A DNA stretch of 60,634 nucleotides from NCBI GenBank assembly GCA_017536765.1, contig JAFXGV010000012.1, positions 1 to 60,634 of the forward strand, written 5' to 3'. Positions 9,075 through 18,312 of this stretch are shown piece by piece (position 1 is the first letter of the stretch; the number at the start of each line of letters is the position of its first letter). A model generated the notes under the pieces. It made no database searches and had not been told where the DNA came from. It was given only the letters and a program-made list of their open reading frames with translations. Position numbers and translations under genes: made by a program. The stretch comes from Bacteroidaceae bacterium. Its GTDB lineage: Bacteria > Bacteroidota > Bacteroidia > Bacteroidales > Bacteroidaceae.

Positions 9075-9983
9075 ATGCAAAAGAACCACACAACCCCACC
9101 CTGCTGCAACATAACAGAATGCGGCGAGGCTTATCTGCGCAACAGCCTTTCGCAGTTGCTTGCCTTGCGCATCGAGGAAAAATGCGAACGCCTCACGATG
9201 CTATACGAGAAGAGCGGAAAAAGGTGGAACGAAGCCTTGTTCAGGCTGCTTGCCCGCAGTTTCGGATTCGGCATACAGAGCAATGTTTTCGAGGAGTGGG
9301 CCACACTGCTGAACATACAGGCGCTGGGCAAGCATAGCGACAACATTGAGCAGATAGAAGCAATATTTTTTGGTCAAGCCGGCCTGCTCTGCGAGGAGAG
9401 CATACCACAATACTACAGAAGCGAAGCCACGGCAAGCAATTACTACAACACGCTGCTACGCGAATACAGATTCCTGAAGAGCAAATTCTGCCTGCAGGAG
9501 ATGGAACGCGGCAAGTGGAGCGGAGGCGCGACGCCGCACATACGCATCGCACGCCTGGCAGCGTTGTGGCAGCGTGGCAGTGTGAACATAGACCGCATAG
9601 CCCGGTGCGACACCGTGACCGAGCTGCGCCGCCTCTTTCAGGTTCAGCCAAGCTACTATTGGCAACACCACACGCAGTTTGGCGGAACAACAACCGTGGG
9701 CACCGGAGATATAAAGAACCGCCAACTCGACGTACTTATAATAAACACCGTGGTTCCTATGCTATACTGCTATGGAAAGCACCGCCTCGATGTCAACCTA
9801 TGCAACAAGGCCGAGGAGTACCTACACGACATAAACAGTGAGGACAACGGCATAATACGCCGTTGGGCAGAGCAAGGGATATGTGCAAGCAATGCCGCAG
9901 AATCGCAGGCACTCATACAGCTGAACAATGCCTACTGCACAAAACAGCGATGCGGGGAGTGCCCTTTTGTAAACAAAGAGTGA
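9075..9983 (+). CDS. DUF2851 family protein, N-terminally shortened
   Basis: A 302-residue protein of unknown function. It matches the C-terminal two thirds of DUF2851 proteins: the stretch LLARSFGFGIQSNVFEEWA, the run HSDNIEQIEAIFFGQAGLL, and the C-terminal cysteine cluster YCTKQRCGECPF. From memory the family is normally about 420-430 residues and begins with a domain of roughly 120 residues that is absent here. No remnant of it is seen in any frame between the pgpH stop and this ATG. The cysteine cluster could bind metal (inference). It may be co-transcribed with pgpH and ends at a bidirectional terminator shared with secDF. Confidence 0.8.
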   Translation: MQKNHTTPPCCNITECGEAYLRNSLSQLLALRIEEKCERLTMLYEKSGKRWNEALFRLLARSFGFGIQSNVFEEWATLLNIQALGKHSDNIEQIEAIFFGQAGLLCEESIPQYYRSEATASNYYNTLLREYRFLKSKFCLQEMERGKWSGGATPHIRIARLAALWQRGSVNIDRIARCDTVTELRRLFQVQPSYYWQHHTQFGGTTTVGTGDIKNRQLDVLIINTVVPMLYCYGKHRLDVNLCNKAEEYLHDINSEDNGIIRRWAEQGICASNAAESQALIQLNNAYCTKQRCGECPFVNKE

Positions 9984-10002
9984 CAAACCGATATAGCTAA
10001 AT

Positions 10003-10041
10003 AAAAAAATCTCCATCAACAACTGCTGATGGAGATTTTTT
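10003..10041. terminator. Bidirectional terminator between DUF2851 gene and secDF
   Basis: Perfect 15-bp stem (10004-10018 with 10027-10041), loop of 8 nt, A-run on one side and T-run on the other. It serves the converging genes on both strands. Confidence 0.85.
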
Positions 10042-10062
10042 ATCGTATTATATATACCTCTC

Positions 10063-13029
10063 TTATTTCTTACCTTTAGAGATAATGCTGTAAGCAATAG
10101 GAGCAGCTATGAACAATGAAGAGAGTGTACCGAAGATAACACCAAGAATCATTGCAAATGAGAAGCTGCGAATGCTGTCGCCACCCAAGATGAAGATTGC
10201 GAGCAACACCACCAATGTACTGAACGATGTGTTGATAGTACGGGCAAGTGTTGTGTTCAAAGAGTCGTTGAACAATGTATATTTATCGCGTTTGGGATAG
10301 AGATAAGCAAACTCACGTACACGGTCGAAGATAACCACCTTATCGTTGATAGAGTAACCGATGGCGGTGAGGATGGCACCGATGAACACCTGGTCAACCT
10401 CCAACGACATAGGAATCCAGCCGTGGCACAACGAGTAGCAACCAATGATGAGGAACACGTCGCAAGCCAAAGCCACGATAGAACCCACACTGTATGCCAC
10501 ATTGCGGAAACGTACAAGGATGTAGAGGAAGATAGCCACAAGAGCCAATGCCACAGATACGATGGCACCATCCTTAATATCCTCGGCGATGCTGGGGCCC
10601 ACCTTCTGCGAGCTGATTATAGAACCACCTGCACGGTTGTCGTAATCAACAAATGTATCGAGTGTAAGATCCTTGCTGAGCAGGCCTTTCTCCATAAATG
10701 CATCATAGAGGAATTTCTCTATCTCGGCATCTACATTCTCCGAAGGATCGGTTATGCGATAGTTGGTTGTAATGCGGATTGTTCTGCCGTCGGTACCGAG
10801 TGCAATAGCCTGAACATTGTCCTCGGTAATCTTCTCGCGAAGAACCTCACGAACGGTTTCGGGCTCCACCTGCTGCTCAAACTGAACAACAAAGTTACGG
10901 CCACCGGTGAAATCGATGCTCTGGCTCAAGCCACGAACAGCAAACGATACCAAGATAGCAACAATAGCCACTGCAAGACCTATACCGTAGCTCTTAGACT
11001 TTTTAAGGAAGTCGAACTTTGTACCAACCATCATCTTCTTTGAGAAACCGGTAGTGAATGTGAGGCCAAGCCACTTGTCCTTGTTCATAAAGTGCTCGTA
11101 AACAACACGTGTGAGGAACACTGCAGTGAAGAATGAACAGAGCAGACCGATGATAAGGGTTGTTGCAAAACCACGGATGGGGCCTGTACCAAAGTAGAAC
11201 AGGATGACACCTGTAATGATTGATGTAAAGTTAGAGTCGAAGATTGCCGAGAAGGCGTTCTTGTAACCATCGGCAAGGGCTGCGCGGGTATTCTTGCCGG
11301 CGGCAAGTTCCTCTTTAGTGCGCTCGTAGATAAGCACGTTAGCATCCACAGCCATACCCAATGTGAGCACAATACCGGCAACACCCGACATTGTGAGGGC
11401 AGCCTGGAACGATGCAAGCACACCGAGTGTGAAGAAGAGGTTCATCAACAGAGCGGCATTGGCAACCATACCGGGGATAACACCATAGATAGCGCACATA
11501 TAAATCATAAGCAATATGAACGCCACGATGAACGACATCATACCCTGGTTGATAGACTCCTGACCGAGTGAAGGACCTACTATATCCTCTTGTACAATAC
11601 GCGCGGGCGCGGGCATTTTACCCGAACGGAGCACGTTGGCCAAGTCCTTTGTGGTTTCTATAGTGAAGTTACCTTTAATCTCGGAACGGCCACCTGTGAT
11701 TTCGTTGCTCACCATAGGTGCGCTGTAAACATAGCCGTCGAGTACAATGGCGATAGCCTTGTTGATATTGGCCTTTGTGAGCTGTGCCCAACGACGTGCG
11801 CCGTCGCTGTTCATTGCCATTGTCACACAGGGACGACCGTGCTGGTCGAATGTGTCGGCAGCATCCACCACAACGTCGCCCTCAATGGGGGCACGGCCGT
11901 TGCGCTGCACGCACTTGATGGCATAGAGCTCGTAGATTTGATTTGTTGTTTCGCGGTCGATAGCCTCAACACCCCAATAAAGACGAAGTTCACGGGGCAT
12001 AACGCTCTTGAACTCAGGAGTGGCAATGAGTGCGTTGATGGCTGCTGTGTCGTTGTAGTGAGCATAACCTATTACGCTACCAACAGCGTTGGCCTGCACG
12101 GGCTGCAAACGAGAGAGCAAGGGGTGCTGCTTCTTCAAAGCCTCAACATCCACATTCTCCTCTGCGGCATTCTCGCCTGTGATGGCAGCCTCAATATCGT
12201 CAACGGCAACATCCTCTTTAGAAGGTGCCTCGCCCTCTGTTGCAGCCTCCTCGGCAACGGGCTCGGCAGCCTGTGCTACGGCAGCAAGTTTGGCATCGGC
12301 AGTCATAAGAGCGGGAACAATCTCAGAAGCGTTGTATGTATCCCAGAACTCAAGGTTGGCCGAACCCTGCAACAATTTACGAACACGCTCGGGCTCCTTA
12401 ACACCGGGGAGCTCAATCATAATGCGGCCCATAGAGCCCTCGAGAGTCTGAATATTGGGCTGAACCACACCAAAACGGTCGATACGTGTACGCAATACGT
12501 TAAATGAGTTGTCGATGGCAGCCTGCACCTCGCTACGGAGAACAGCAACCACCTCGCTGTCGGTTGAGCGGGTGTTCACCTTGTCCTTCAACTGCTGGGT
12601 AGCAAAAATTGCGGCAAGGCTACCCTCAGGTGCCAGCTTCTTGTACTCATCTACAAACAGAGTGATGTAATCGCTCTGGCTTGTGATAGATGCCACGCGG
12701 GCAGCCTCAACAGCCTGATTGAAAGCAACATCGCTCTTGTGGTCTGCAAGCGCCTTGATGATATCGGGAACCGACACCTCCATAATAACGTACATACCAC
12801 CTTTAAGGTCCAAACCAAGACCAATCTCCATTTCGCGGCTCTGCTTGAGGGTGTAAACACCAAGCCAAACCTTCTCGTTCTGCATTGAATCGAGATAGTG
12901 CTGCTCACCTTTGGGATCGTTCGCAGCCTGGTCCATATGATAACCGGTTACAAACGAGAATGAAAGGTAGAACAAACATACCAATGTCAGCAGTACCGCA
13001 AAAACTTTTACAAATCCTTTGTTCTGCAT
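10063..13029 (-). CDS. secDF: Fused protein translocase subunit SecDF
   Basis: A 988-residue fusion of SecD and SecF, the proton-driven accessory that pulls proteins through SecYEG. The SecD part has an N-terminal membrane segment, a large periplasmic region (about 30-540) with the P1 motifs GLDLKGGMYV, and the SecD membrane core (VDANVLIYERTKEE). The SecF half follows with FTGGRNFVVQFE and the core ending YSINDKVVIFDRVREF. An acidic Ala/Glu-rich insert around residues 245-295 interrupts the SecD periplasmic domain. Such fused SecDF is usual in Bacteroidota. The start follows a TATATTTG -7 box by about 50 nt. Confidence 0.95.
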   Translation of the reverse strand: MQNKGFVKVFAVLLTLVCLFYLSFSFVTGYHMDQAANDPKGEQHYLDSMQNEKVWLGVYTLKQSREMEIGLGLDLKGGMYVIMEVSVPDIIKALADHKSDVAFNQAVEAARVASITSQSDYITLFVDEYKKLAPEGSLAAIFATQQLKDKVNTRSTDSEVVAVLRSEVQAAIDNSFNVLRTRIDRFGVVQPNIQTLEGSMGRIMIELPGVKEPERVRKLLQGSANLEFWDTYNASEIVPALMTADAKLAAVAQAAEPVAEEAATEGEAPSKEDVAVDDIEAAITGENAAEENVDVEALKKQHPLLSRLQPVQANAVGSVIGYAHYNDTAAINALIATPEFKSVMPRELRLYWGVEAIDRETTNQIYELYAIKCVQRNGRAPIEGDVVVDAADTFDQHGRPCVTMAMNSDGARRWAQLTKANINKAIAIVLDGYVYSAPMVSNEITGGRSEIKGNFTIETTKDLANVLRSGKMPAPARIVQEDIVGPSLGQESINQGMMSFIVAFILLMIYMCAIYGVIPGMVANAALLMNLFFTLGVLASFQAALTMSGVAGIVLTLGMAVDANVLIYERTKEELAAGKNTRAALADGYKNAFSAIFDSNFTSIITGVILFYFGTGPIRGFATTLIIGLLCSFFTAVFLTRVVYEHFMNKDKWLGLTFTTGFSKKMMVGTKFDFLKKSKSYGIGLAVAIVAILVSFAVRGLSQSIDFTGGRNFVVQFEQQVEPETVREVLREKITEDNVQAIALGTDGRTIRITTNYRITDPSENVDAEIEKFLYDAFMEKGLLSKDLTLDTFVDYDNRAGGSIISSQKVGPSIAEDIKDGAIVSVALALVAIFLYILVRFRNVAYSVGSIVALACDVFLIIGCYSLCHGWIPMSLEVDQVFIGAILTAIGYSINDKVVIFDRVREFAYLYPKRDKYTLFNDSLNTTLARTINTSFSTLVVLLAIFILGGDSIRSFSFAMILGVIFGTLSSLFIAAPIAYSIISKGKK

Positions 13030-13079
13030 TTTGATTAATTTTTATTTATGATTTATTTGTCCGTTTTATTAAATGCGCG

Positions 13080-13087
13080 CAAATATA
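13080..13087 (-). promoter_or_regulatory. Probable -7 element of secDF
   Basis: The minus strand reads TATATTTG, a perfect TAnnTTTG, about 50 nt before the secDF ATG. No clear TTTG -33 box was found. Confidence 0.5.
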
Positions 13088-13154
13088 GCGTTTTTTTCTT
13101 AATTATTTATATAATTAGCAGAAATTCTTTATTACAAACAATCTAAAACTCAAA

Positions 13155-13190
13155 AACAATAGCGCCACGCGCTGTAGAGCACGGGCGCTT
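13155..13190 (-). terminator. Terminator after the rhomboid pair
   Basis: Minus-strand hairpin formed by 13161-13189 with arms AGCGCC/GGCGCT and an inner GTGC/GCGC pairing, followed by ATTGTTTTTG. It lies 25 bp after the stop of the second rhomboid gene. Confidence 0.65.
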
Positions 13191-13213
13191 TGTATATTTC
13201 AGGATAACGAGAT

Positions 13214-14113
13214 TCACTTTTGCGAAGCCTCGAACAGGCGTTTCTTCTCCTCTTCGGTGAGCGACGAATAGCCGCCCGCCTTTACCTTCTCCAGGATTTT
13301 ATCTATTTCGGCCTCGTTTTCCTTCTTGCGGGCATTATACTCGTAATCGGTCGCGCGGCCGCCCTTTTGATATGTAAATTTAGCCTTGCCGGCCGAGGGG
13401 CGGCGCTTGAAAAGGGTTGCGAAGTAGTCTATCACATTGTTTATGAGCGAAGTGACATCCTTGCCTTTGCCAAGCATAAAAGCAAACAGCCAACCGGCAA
13501 AAGCACCGCCAAGATGGGCAAAATTACCACCGGCATTTTCCGATGCCAAGAGCAGCAGCGACACAACAACCGTTATCACAGCTATGGTAACAAGCCTCAT
13601 AGAGCCAAGCAGCACCACATTTACCACATAATTGGGACTGCGCACAGCCGATGCCACAACAACCGCAAGCACCGATGCCGATGCGCCTATGAGATAGGCG
13701 CTATCCACCACACCGTCGAAATGAGGGAATATATTATAGGCTGCCATAAAGAAGATGCCGCCCATTATACCGCCGAAAAGATATACCCCCACAAAATGGC
13801 GCACCGAAAAGAACGAGAGGAATATGCGCCCAAAGCCGTAGAGCGCAAGCATATTCCATAAAATGTGCATAATTCTTTCGTGCAGGAACATATACGAAAG
13901 CAGTGTCCACGGCTGGCATATGAACCGCTCGAAAGAGGCCGGCAACTCAAACCAATGCATAAAGGCCTCCACCTTGTAGCCAACCTCGAAAAGTGTGGCA
14001 AAAACCCCGATGAAAGCGACAATTATGTACACCGCAACATTTATGTAAATGAAGCGACCAACAACATTTTCGTTGCAAAATTTCCGGTATATATTCTTAA
14101 ACATAGGGCCCAC
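13214..14113 (-). CDS. Rhomboid family intramembrane serine protease with C-terminal extension
   Basis: A 299-residue polytopic membrane protein. The rhomboid core has the catalytic Ser145 in GASASV and the catalytic His200 in NFAHLGG, plus the MHILWNM helix-2 motif. The serine motif is GxSA instead of the usual GxSG. After the core, residues 225-299 form a charged cytoplasmic tail (ENEAEIDKILEKVKAGG, LTEEEKKRLFEAS), probably a small helical domain seen in Bacteroidota rhomboids. The ATG overlaps the upstream rhomboid gene by 17 bp, so translation is probably coupled. Substrates are unknown. Confidence 0.9.
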   Translation of the reverse strand: MGPMFKNIYRKFCNENVVGRFIYINVAVYIIVAFIGVFATLFEVGYKVEAFMHWFELPASFERFICQPWTLLSYMFLHERIMHILWNMLALYGFGRIFLSFFSVRHFVGVYLFGGIMGGIFFMAAYNIFPHFDGVVDSAYLIGASASVLAVVVASAVRSPNYVVNVVLLGSMRLVTIAVITVVVSLLLLASENAGGNFAHLGGAFAGWLFAFMLGKGKDVTSLINNVIDYFATLFKRRPSAGKAKFTYQKGGRATDYEYNARKKENEAEIDKILEKVKAGGYSSLTEEEKKRLFEASQK

Positions 14114-14780
14114 TTATTTTACCATTTTTACGCCAATAGATTATGAGCAGAAAACCAAAGAGCATACCGCCCAAATGGGCAAAATGTGCCACATTGTCGC
14201 CTGCATTGTTGCTCACACCAAGCAACAGTTCCAAAATGCAGAATATCATTACAAAATATTTCGCTTTTATGGGAAATGGGAATGGAATCACAAACATACG
14301 CTCGTTGGGGAACATCATTGCAAATGCCAACAGAATGCCATACACGGCACCAGATGCACCCACGGTGTTCCACATATTCAGATACTGCGACATAGGAACA
14401 AGCGCATCGGTGGCAAAACGCACATATTCATAGGGCGAGAGATAGACCGCATAGTAGCCATACTGCACCAGCTCCTGAATGACGGCAGCGCCTATACCTG
14501 TCACAAGATAGTATATGAGAAAACGCTTGGGGCCCCATACACGCTCCAGCAAGCCGCCAAACATATAAAGGGCAAACATATTGAAAAACAGATGGGTGAA
14601 ACCACCGTGCATAAACATATATGTAACAAGCTGATATGGATGAAAATCACCTGCCAGAAAGAGGTGCAACCCCAAATAATCGTTGAGGTCGATGCCATAC
14701 TTTTCGGCCGCGAGAAGCGCGAGAAACATCAGCACGTTAATCGCTATAAGATTCTTTGTTACTACCGGTAATTGATTCAT
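14097..14780 (-). CDS. Rhomboid family intramembrane serine protease
   Basis: A 227-residue, six-helix rhomboid. Oxyanion residue Asn67 lies in THLFFNMFAL, nucleophile Ser143 in GASGAVYG and the catalytic His202 in VAHFAHLGG. The length is that of a minimal rhomboid without extra domains. It is the first of two overlapping rhomboid genes; a -7 element at 14804-14813 lies just upstream. It may cleave membrane proteins in quality control (inference). Confidence 0.93.
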   Translation of the reverse strand: MNQLPVVTKNLIAINVLMFLALLAAEKYGIDLNDYLGLHLFLAGDFHPYQLVTYMFMHGGFTHLFFNMFALYMFGGLLERVWGPKRFLIYYLVTGIGAAVIQELVQYGYYAVYLSPYEYVRFATDALVPMSQYLNMWNTVGASGAVYGILLAFAMMFPNERMFVIPFPFPIKAKYFVMIFCILELLLGVSNNAGDNVAHFAHLGGMLFGFLLIIYWRKNGKISGPYV

Positions 14781-14803
14781 TTTTTACTTTTTTGAAAAAC
14801 AGC

Positions 14804-14813
14804 GCGAAGATAA
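14804..14813 (-). promoter_or_regulatory. Probable -7 element of the rhomboid pair
   Basis: The minus strand reads TTATCTTCGC, identical to the elements upstream of mdh and lptB, 23 nt before the start codon of the first rhomboid gene. Confidence 0.5.
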
Positions 14814-14986
14814 TACAAACTACCGACAGAAACAAATGAGAAAAAAGGCGCGCAGCCGCCTGAATGACGATAAAGACACATAGTGCCTCGTTTTTTTACT
14901 TTATTTAACCGTTATTTACTCTATGCAATGATAAAAATACACGCGTGCACGCATTTTGCGCAAGCGCGGGGAGCGAAAATCGCATA

Positions 14987-15003
14987 TATTTTTGTATCTT
15001 CGC
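14987..15003 (+). promoter_or_regulatory. Probable -7 element(s) of argS
   Basis: The 291-bp gap between the divergent rhomboid and argS genes holds little else. Two overlapping candidates occur: TATTTTTG (14987-14994) and TATCTTCGC (14995-15003). The second matches the recurring local -7 sequence. The leader would be about 65 nt. Confidence 0.45.
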
Positions 15004-15071
15004 GCAGAATTTACAATCACCCCCTCGCACTGCAGGGGATTTATCCAAAAACAGAACCAAAACATTAGACA

Positions 15072-16862
15072 ATGAATATCGAAACCATTTTGAACGAGAG
15101 TGTCATTGCAGCCATTAAGGAGCTGTATGGCCAGGAGATTGCTGCCGAGAAGGTGCAGTTGCAAAAAACCCGCAAGGAGTTTGAGGGAGATTTCACACTT
15201 GTGGTGTTCCCCTTCTTGCAGATGTCGAAAAAACGCCCCGAAGAGACCGCGCAGGAGATTGGCGAGAAGATAGCAGCCACACAGCCCCTGGTAGCCGGCT
15301 TCAACGTGATAAAGGGCTTTTTGAACCTGAGCATAGCACCCTCGTACTGGATTGAACTACTGCAGACAATAGACAACACCCCGGAATGGGGCACAACAAA
15401 GACCGACGAAAAGTCGCCGCTCGTGATGGTTGAGTACTCATCGCCCAACACCAACAAGCCGCTCCACCTGGGGCACATACGCAACAACCTGCTCGGTTAC
15501 GCCCTCTCCAATATCATTGCCGCAAACGGCAACAAGGTGGTAAAGACCAACATTGTAAACGACCGAGGCATACACATATGCAAATCGATGCTCGCTTGGC
15601 AAAAGTGGGGCAACGGCGAAACACCCGCAAGCAGCGGCAAGAAGGGCGACCACCTCATTGGCGACTACTATGTGGCATTCGACAAACACTACAAGGCCGA
15701 ATTGCAGGAGCTTATGGAGAAAGGAATGAGCAAGGAGGAGGCCGAGGCAGCATCGCCCCTGATGATCGAAGCACGTGAGATGCTCGTGAAATGGGAGGCC
15801 GGCGACAGCGAGGTGCGCAACCTGTGGAGCACAATGAACGGTTGGGTATATGAGGGATTCGACGAAACATACAAACGCTTAGGCGTGGATTTCGACAAGA
15901 TATACTACGAGTCGGACACATACCTCGAAGGCAAGGAGACCGTGCTCGGAGGCCTGGAGAAGGGAATCTTCTACCGCCGCGATGACAATTCCGTGTGGGC
16001 CGACCTTACAGCCGACGGGCTCGACGAGAAACTGCTGCTGCGCAGCGACGGCACATCGGTATATATGACACAGGACATAGGTACCGCCCAATTGCGTTTC
16101 CGCGACTACCCCATCGACAAAATGGTATATGTTGTGGGTAACGAACAGAACTACCATTTCCAGGTACTCTCGCTGCTGCTCGACAAATTAGGATTTGCGT
16201 GGGGCAAGGGCCTTGTACACTTCTCTTATGGTATGGTGGAGCTCCCCGAGGGCAAGATGAAGAGCCGCGAGGGCACCGTGGTGGATGCCGATGACCTTAT
16301 GGACGAGATGATAAAGACCGCACGCGAAACATCGGAGGTGCTTGGCGGCAAGCTCAGCGGGCTCACCGAGGAGGAGGCTGCCGAGATTTACCGCATAATA
16401 GGCTTGGGCGCACTCAAATACTTTATGCTCAAGGTTGATGCACGCAAGAATATGCTTTTCAACCCCAAAGAATCTATTGATTTCAACGGCAACACAGGCC
16501 CGTTCATCCAATACACATATGCCCGCACACGCTCCATTGAGCGCAAGGCTGCCGAGGCCGGTGCAGAGTGCGGAACAGCCACACCCGCAAGCATCAGCGA
16601 GAAGGAGAGCGCCATCATACGCCTGCTCAACGACTTCCCCGCTGTGGTGCGCCAGGCAGGAACAGACTACTCGCCGTCGGGCATAGCTAACTATGCATAT
16701 GACCTTGCAAAGGAGTACAACCAATTCTACCACGACTACAGCATTCTGCGCGAAGAAGATGCCGCCACAAAAGCCTTCCGCATACTGCTTACACGCAACG
16801 TGGGCAAGGTTATCAAAACAGCTATGAACCTGTTGGGTATTGAGGTGCCCGAAAGAATGTAA
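15072..16862 (+). CDS. argS: Arginine-tRNA ligase
   Basis: A 596-residue class I synthetase. An N-terminal Arg-tRNA additional domain (about 1-110) is followed by the catalytic domain with HIGH-type HLGH at residues 132-135. The KMSKS-type loop is KMKSREG near residue 395, and the C-terminal anticodon-binding (DALR) domain ends at KVIKTAMNLLGIEVPERM. The stop TAA overlaps the ATG of the RNase H gene by one base (TAATG), a sign of coupled translation. Confidence 0.97.
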   Translation: MNIETILNESVIAAIKELYGQEIAAEKVQLQKTRKEFEGDFTLVVFPFLQMSKKRPEETAQEIGEKIAATQPLVAGFNVIKGFLNLSIAPSYWIELLQTIDNTPEWGTTKTDEKSPLVMVEYSSPNTNKPLHLGHIRNNLLGYALSNIIAANGNKVVKTNIVNDRGIHICKSMLAWQKWGNGETPASSGKKGDHLIGDYYVAFDKHYKAELQELMEKGMSKEEAEAASPLMIEAREMLVKWEAGDSEVRNLWSTMNGWVYEGFDETYKRLGVDFDKIYYESDTYLEGKETVLGGLEKGIFYRRDDNSVWADLTADGLDEKLLLRSDGTSVYMTQDIGTAQLRFRDYPIDKMVYVVGNEQNYHFQVLSLLLDKLGFAWGKGLVHFSYGMVELPEGKMKSREGTVVDADDLMDEMIKTARETSEVLGGKLSGLTEEEAAEIYRIIGLGALKYFMLKVDARKNMLFNPKESIDFNGNTGPFIQYTYARTRSIERKAAEAGAECGTATPASISEKESAIIRLLNDFPAVVRQAGTDYSPSGIANYAYDLAKEYNQFYHDYSILREEDAATKAFRILLTRNVGKVIKTAMNLLGIEVPERM

Positions 16863-17482
16863 TGGCAAAGAAACGGTACTATGTGGTGTGGAACGGACTC
16901 AACCCGGGAATCTATGGTTCCTGGGAAGAGTGCCAGGCACAGATAAAGGGGGTGAAGCAGGCGCTTTACAAGTCGTTTGCCACACTGCCCGAGGCCGAAC
17001 GCGCCTATAGCTCGCAGCCACTGTTGTACATAGGGGCAAACGCACCAAAAAGTACCGATAAAAAGGAGATTCCTGCAAATATACACCGCGATGCACTTGC
17101 CGTGGATGCAGCCTGCAGCGGCAACCCCGGGCAGATGGAGTATCGCGGAGTGTATCTTGCAACGCAACAGGTGGTGTTCCACTTTGGACCGGTATATGGC
17201 ACCAACAACATAGGCGAGTTCCTTGCCATAGTGCACGCACTTGCCCTGCTCAAGCAAAAAGGGAGCGATATGCCCATATACAGCGACAGCCGCAATGCCA
17301 TTCTATGGGTGAAGCAACGCCGTTGCAAAACCAAACTGCCACGAACACCCGAAACCGAGGAGTTGTTTACATTTATCGAGAGGGCCGAAAAATGGTTGCA
17401 GAGCAACAGCTACCGGAACCCCATAATAAAATGGGAGACAAGCGAATGGGGTGAAATTCCCGCCGATTTCGGTCGAAAATAG
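16862..17482 (+). CDS. rnhA: Ribonuclease HI with N-terminal viroplasmin-type RNA-binding domain
   Basis: A 206-residue protein. Residues 1-50 form the Caulimovirus/viroplasmin hybrid-binding domain (YYVVWNGLNPGIYGSWEECQ, then KSF). The RNase HI domain follows with the four acidic catalytic residues in place: Asp82 (AVDAACSGN), Glu119 (NNIGEF), Asp142 (YSDSRNA) and Asp202 (ADFGRK). It cleaves RNA in RNA-DNA hybrids. It is translationally coupled to argS. Confidence 0.93.
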   Translation: MAKKRYYVVWNGLNPGIYGSWEECQAQIKGVKQALYKSFATLPEAERAYSSQPLLYIGANAPKSTDKKEIPANIHRDALAVDAACSGNPGQMEYRGVYLATQQVVFHFGPVYGTNNIGEFLAIVHALALLKQKGSDMPIYSDSRNAILWVKQRRCKTKLPRTPETEELFTFIERAEKWLQSNSYRNPIIKWETSEWGEIPADFGRK

Positions 17483-17519
17483 GAGTGACGTTTTTAACAA
17501 ATATCATAACAAGGAGATT

Positions 17520-18296
17520 ATGGCTACAATCATCTACCCCTCGCCAATATTCGGCCCCGTGCACAGCCGTCGTTTAGGAATATCATTGGGAATAAACCTG
17601 TTGCCCGACGATGGCAAGGTATGTACCTTCGACTGCCTCTATTGCGAGTGCGGCCTCAATGCCACACGTCGCAGCCGCAAGCCACTGCCCACACGCGAGG
17701 AGGTGGCAGGCGCGCTCGAAAACAAATTGAGCGAAATGCAGGCCGAGGGAGTGAGGCCCGACGTGCTCACCTTTGCCGGCAACGGAGAACCCACCATTCA
17801 CCCGCAATTCCCCGAAATAATTGCCGACACCATAGCCCTGCGCAACAGATTCTGCCCCAACGCCAAGGTGAGCGTGCTCACAAATGCCACACTTATCACA
17901 CGCGACAAGGTATTCAATGCCCTAAAACTTGTAGATAACAACATAGTGAAGCTCGACACCGTAAACACGGAATATATCCAAAACATCGACCGCCCCACAG
18001 GCAGCTACGACCTCGCGACCATCATCGAGAGAATGAAGGCGTTTAACGGACAAGCCGTTATACAAACTATGTTTATGAAGGGCGTTGCCAATGGCATAGA
18101 TGTGAACAACACGGGTGATGAATATGTGTTGCCCTGGATTGCCGCCGTCAAGGAGATAGCACCGCGCGAGGTAATGATATATACCATAGACCGCGAAACG
18201 CCCACAGAGGGGCTCGAAAAGGCCTCCCACGAGGAGCTCGACCGCATTGTGGAGCTGCTGAAGAGGGAGGGAATCAAAGCAAGCGCATCGTACTAA
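17520..18296 (+). CDS. Radical SAM protein (COG0731-like Fe-S oxidoreductase)
   Basis: A 258-residue radical SAM protein. The [4Fe-4S] motif is Cys35-x3-Cys39-x2-Cys42 in CTFDCLYC, and the SAM-binding glycine region is FAGNGEPTIHP. The start at 17520 is chosen because AAGGAG lies just upstream (17511-17516) and the product begins MATIIYPSPIFGPVHSRRLG, typical of the family; a longer start at 17451 would overlap rnhA by 32 bp. The substrate is unknown. Archaeal relatives include the wybutosine enzyme TYW1, but that is too distant to assign function. Confidence 0.88.
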   Translation: MATIIYPSPIFGPVHSRRLGISLGINLLPDDGKVCTFDCLYCECGLNATRRSRKPLPTREEVAGALENKLSEMQAEGVRPDVLTFAGNGEPTIHPQFPEIIADTIALRNRFCPNAKVSVLTNATLITRDKVFNALKLVDNNIVKLDTVNTEYIQNIDRPTGSYDLATIIERMKAFNGQAVIQTMFMKGVANGIDVNNTGDEYVLPWIAAVKEIAPREVMIYTIDRETPTEGLEKASHEELDRIVELLKREGIKASASY

Positions 18297-18312
18297 AAGA
18301 AAGCAAGCCTTC

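Noticed and set aside
11590-12507. 305-residue open frame antisense to secDF
   Set aside because: Shadow of secDF codons; Cys/His-rich composition without domain structure.
17451-17519. Longer start for the radical SAM gene
   Set aside because: It would overlap rnhA by 32 bp, while AAGGAG at 17511-17516 precedes the 17520 ATG.
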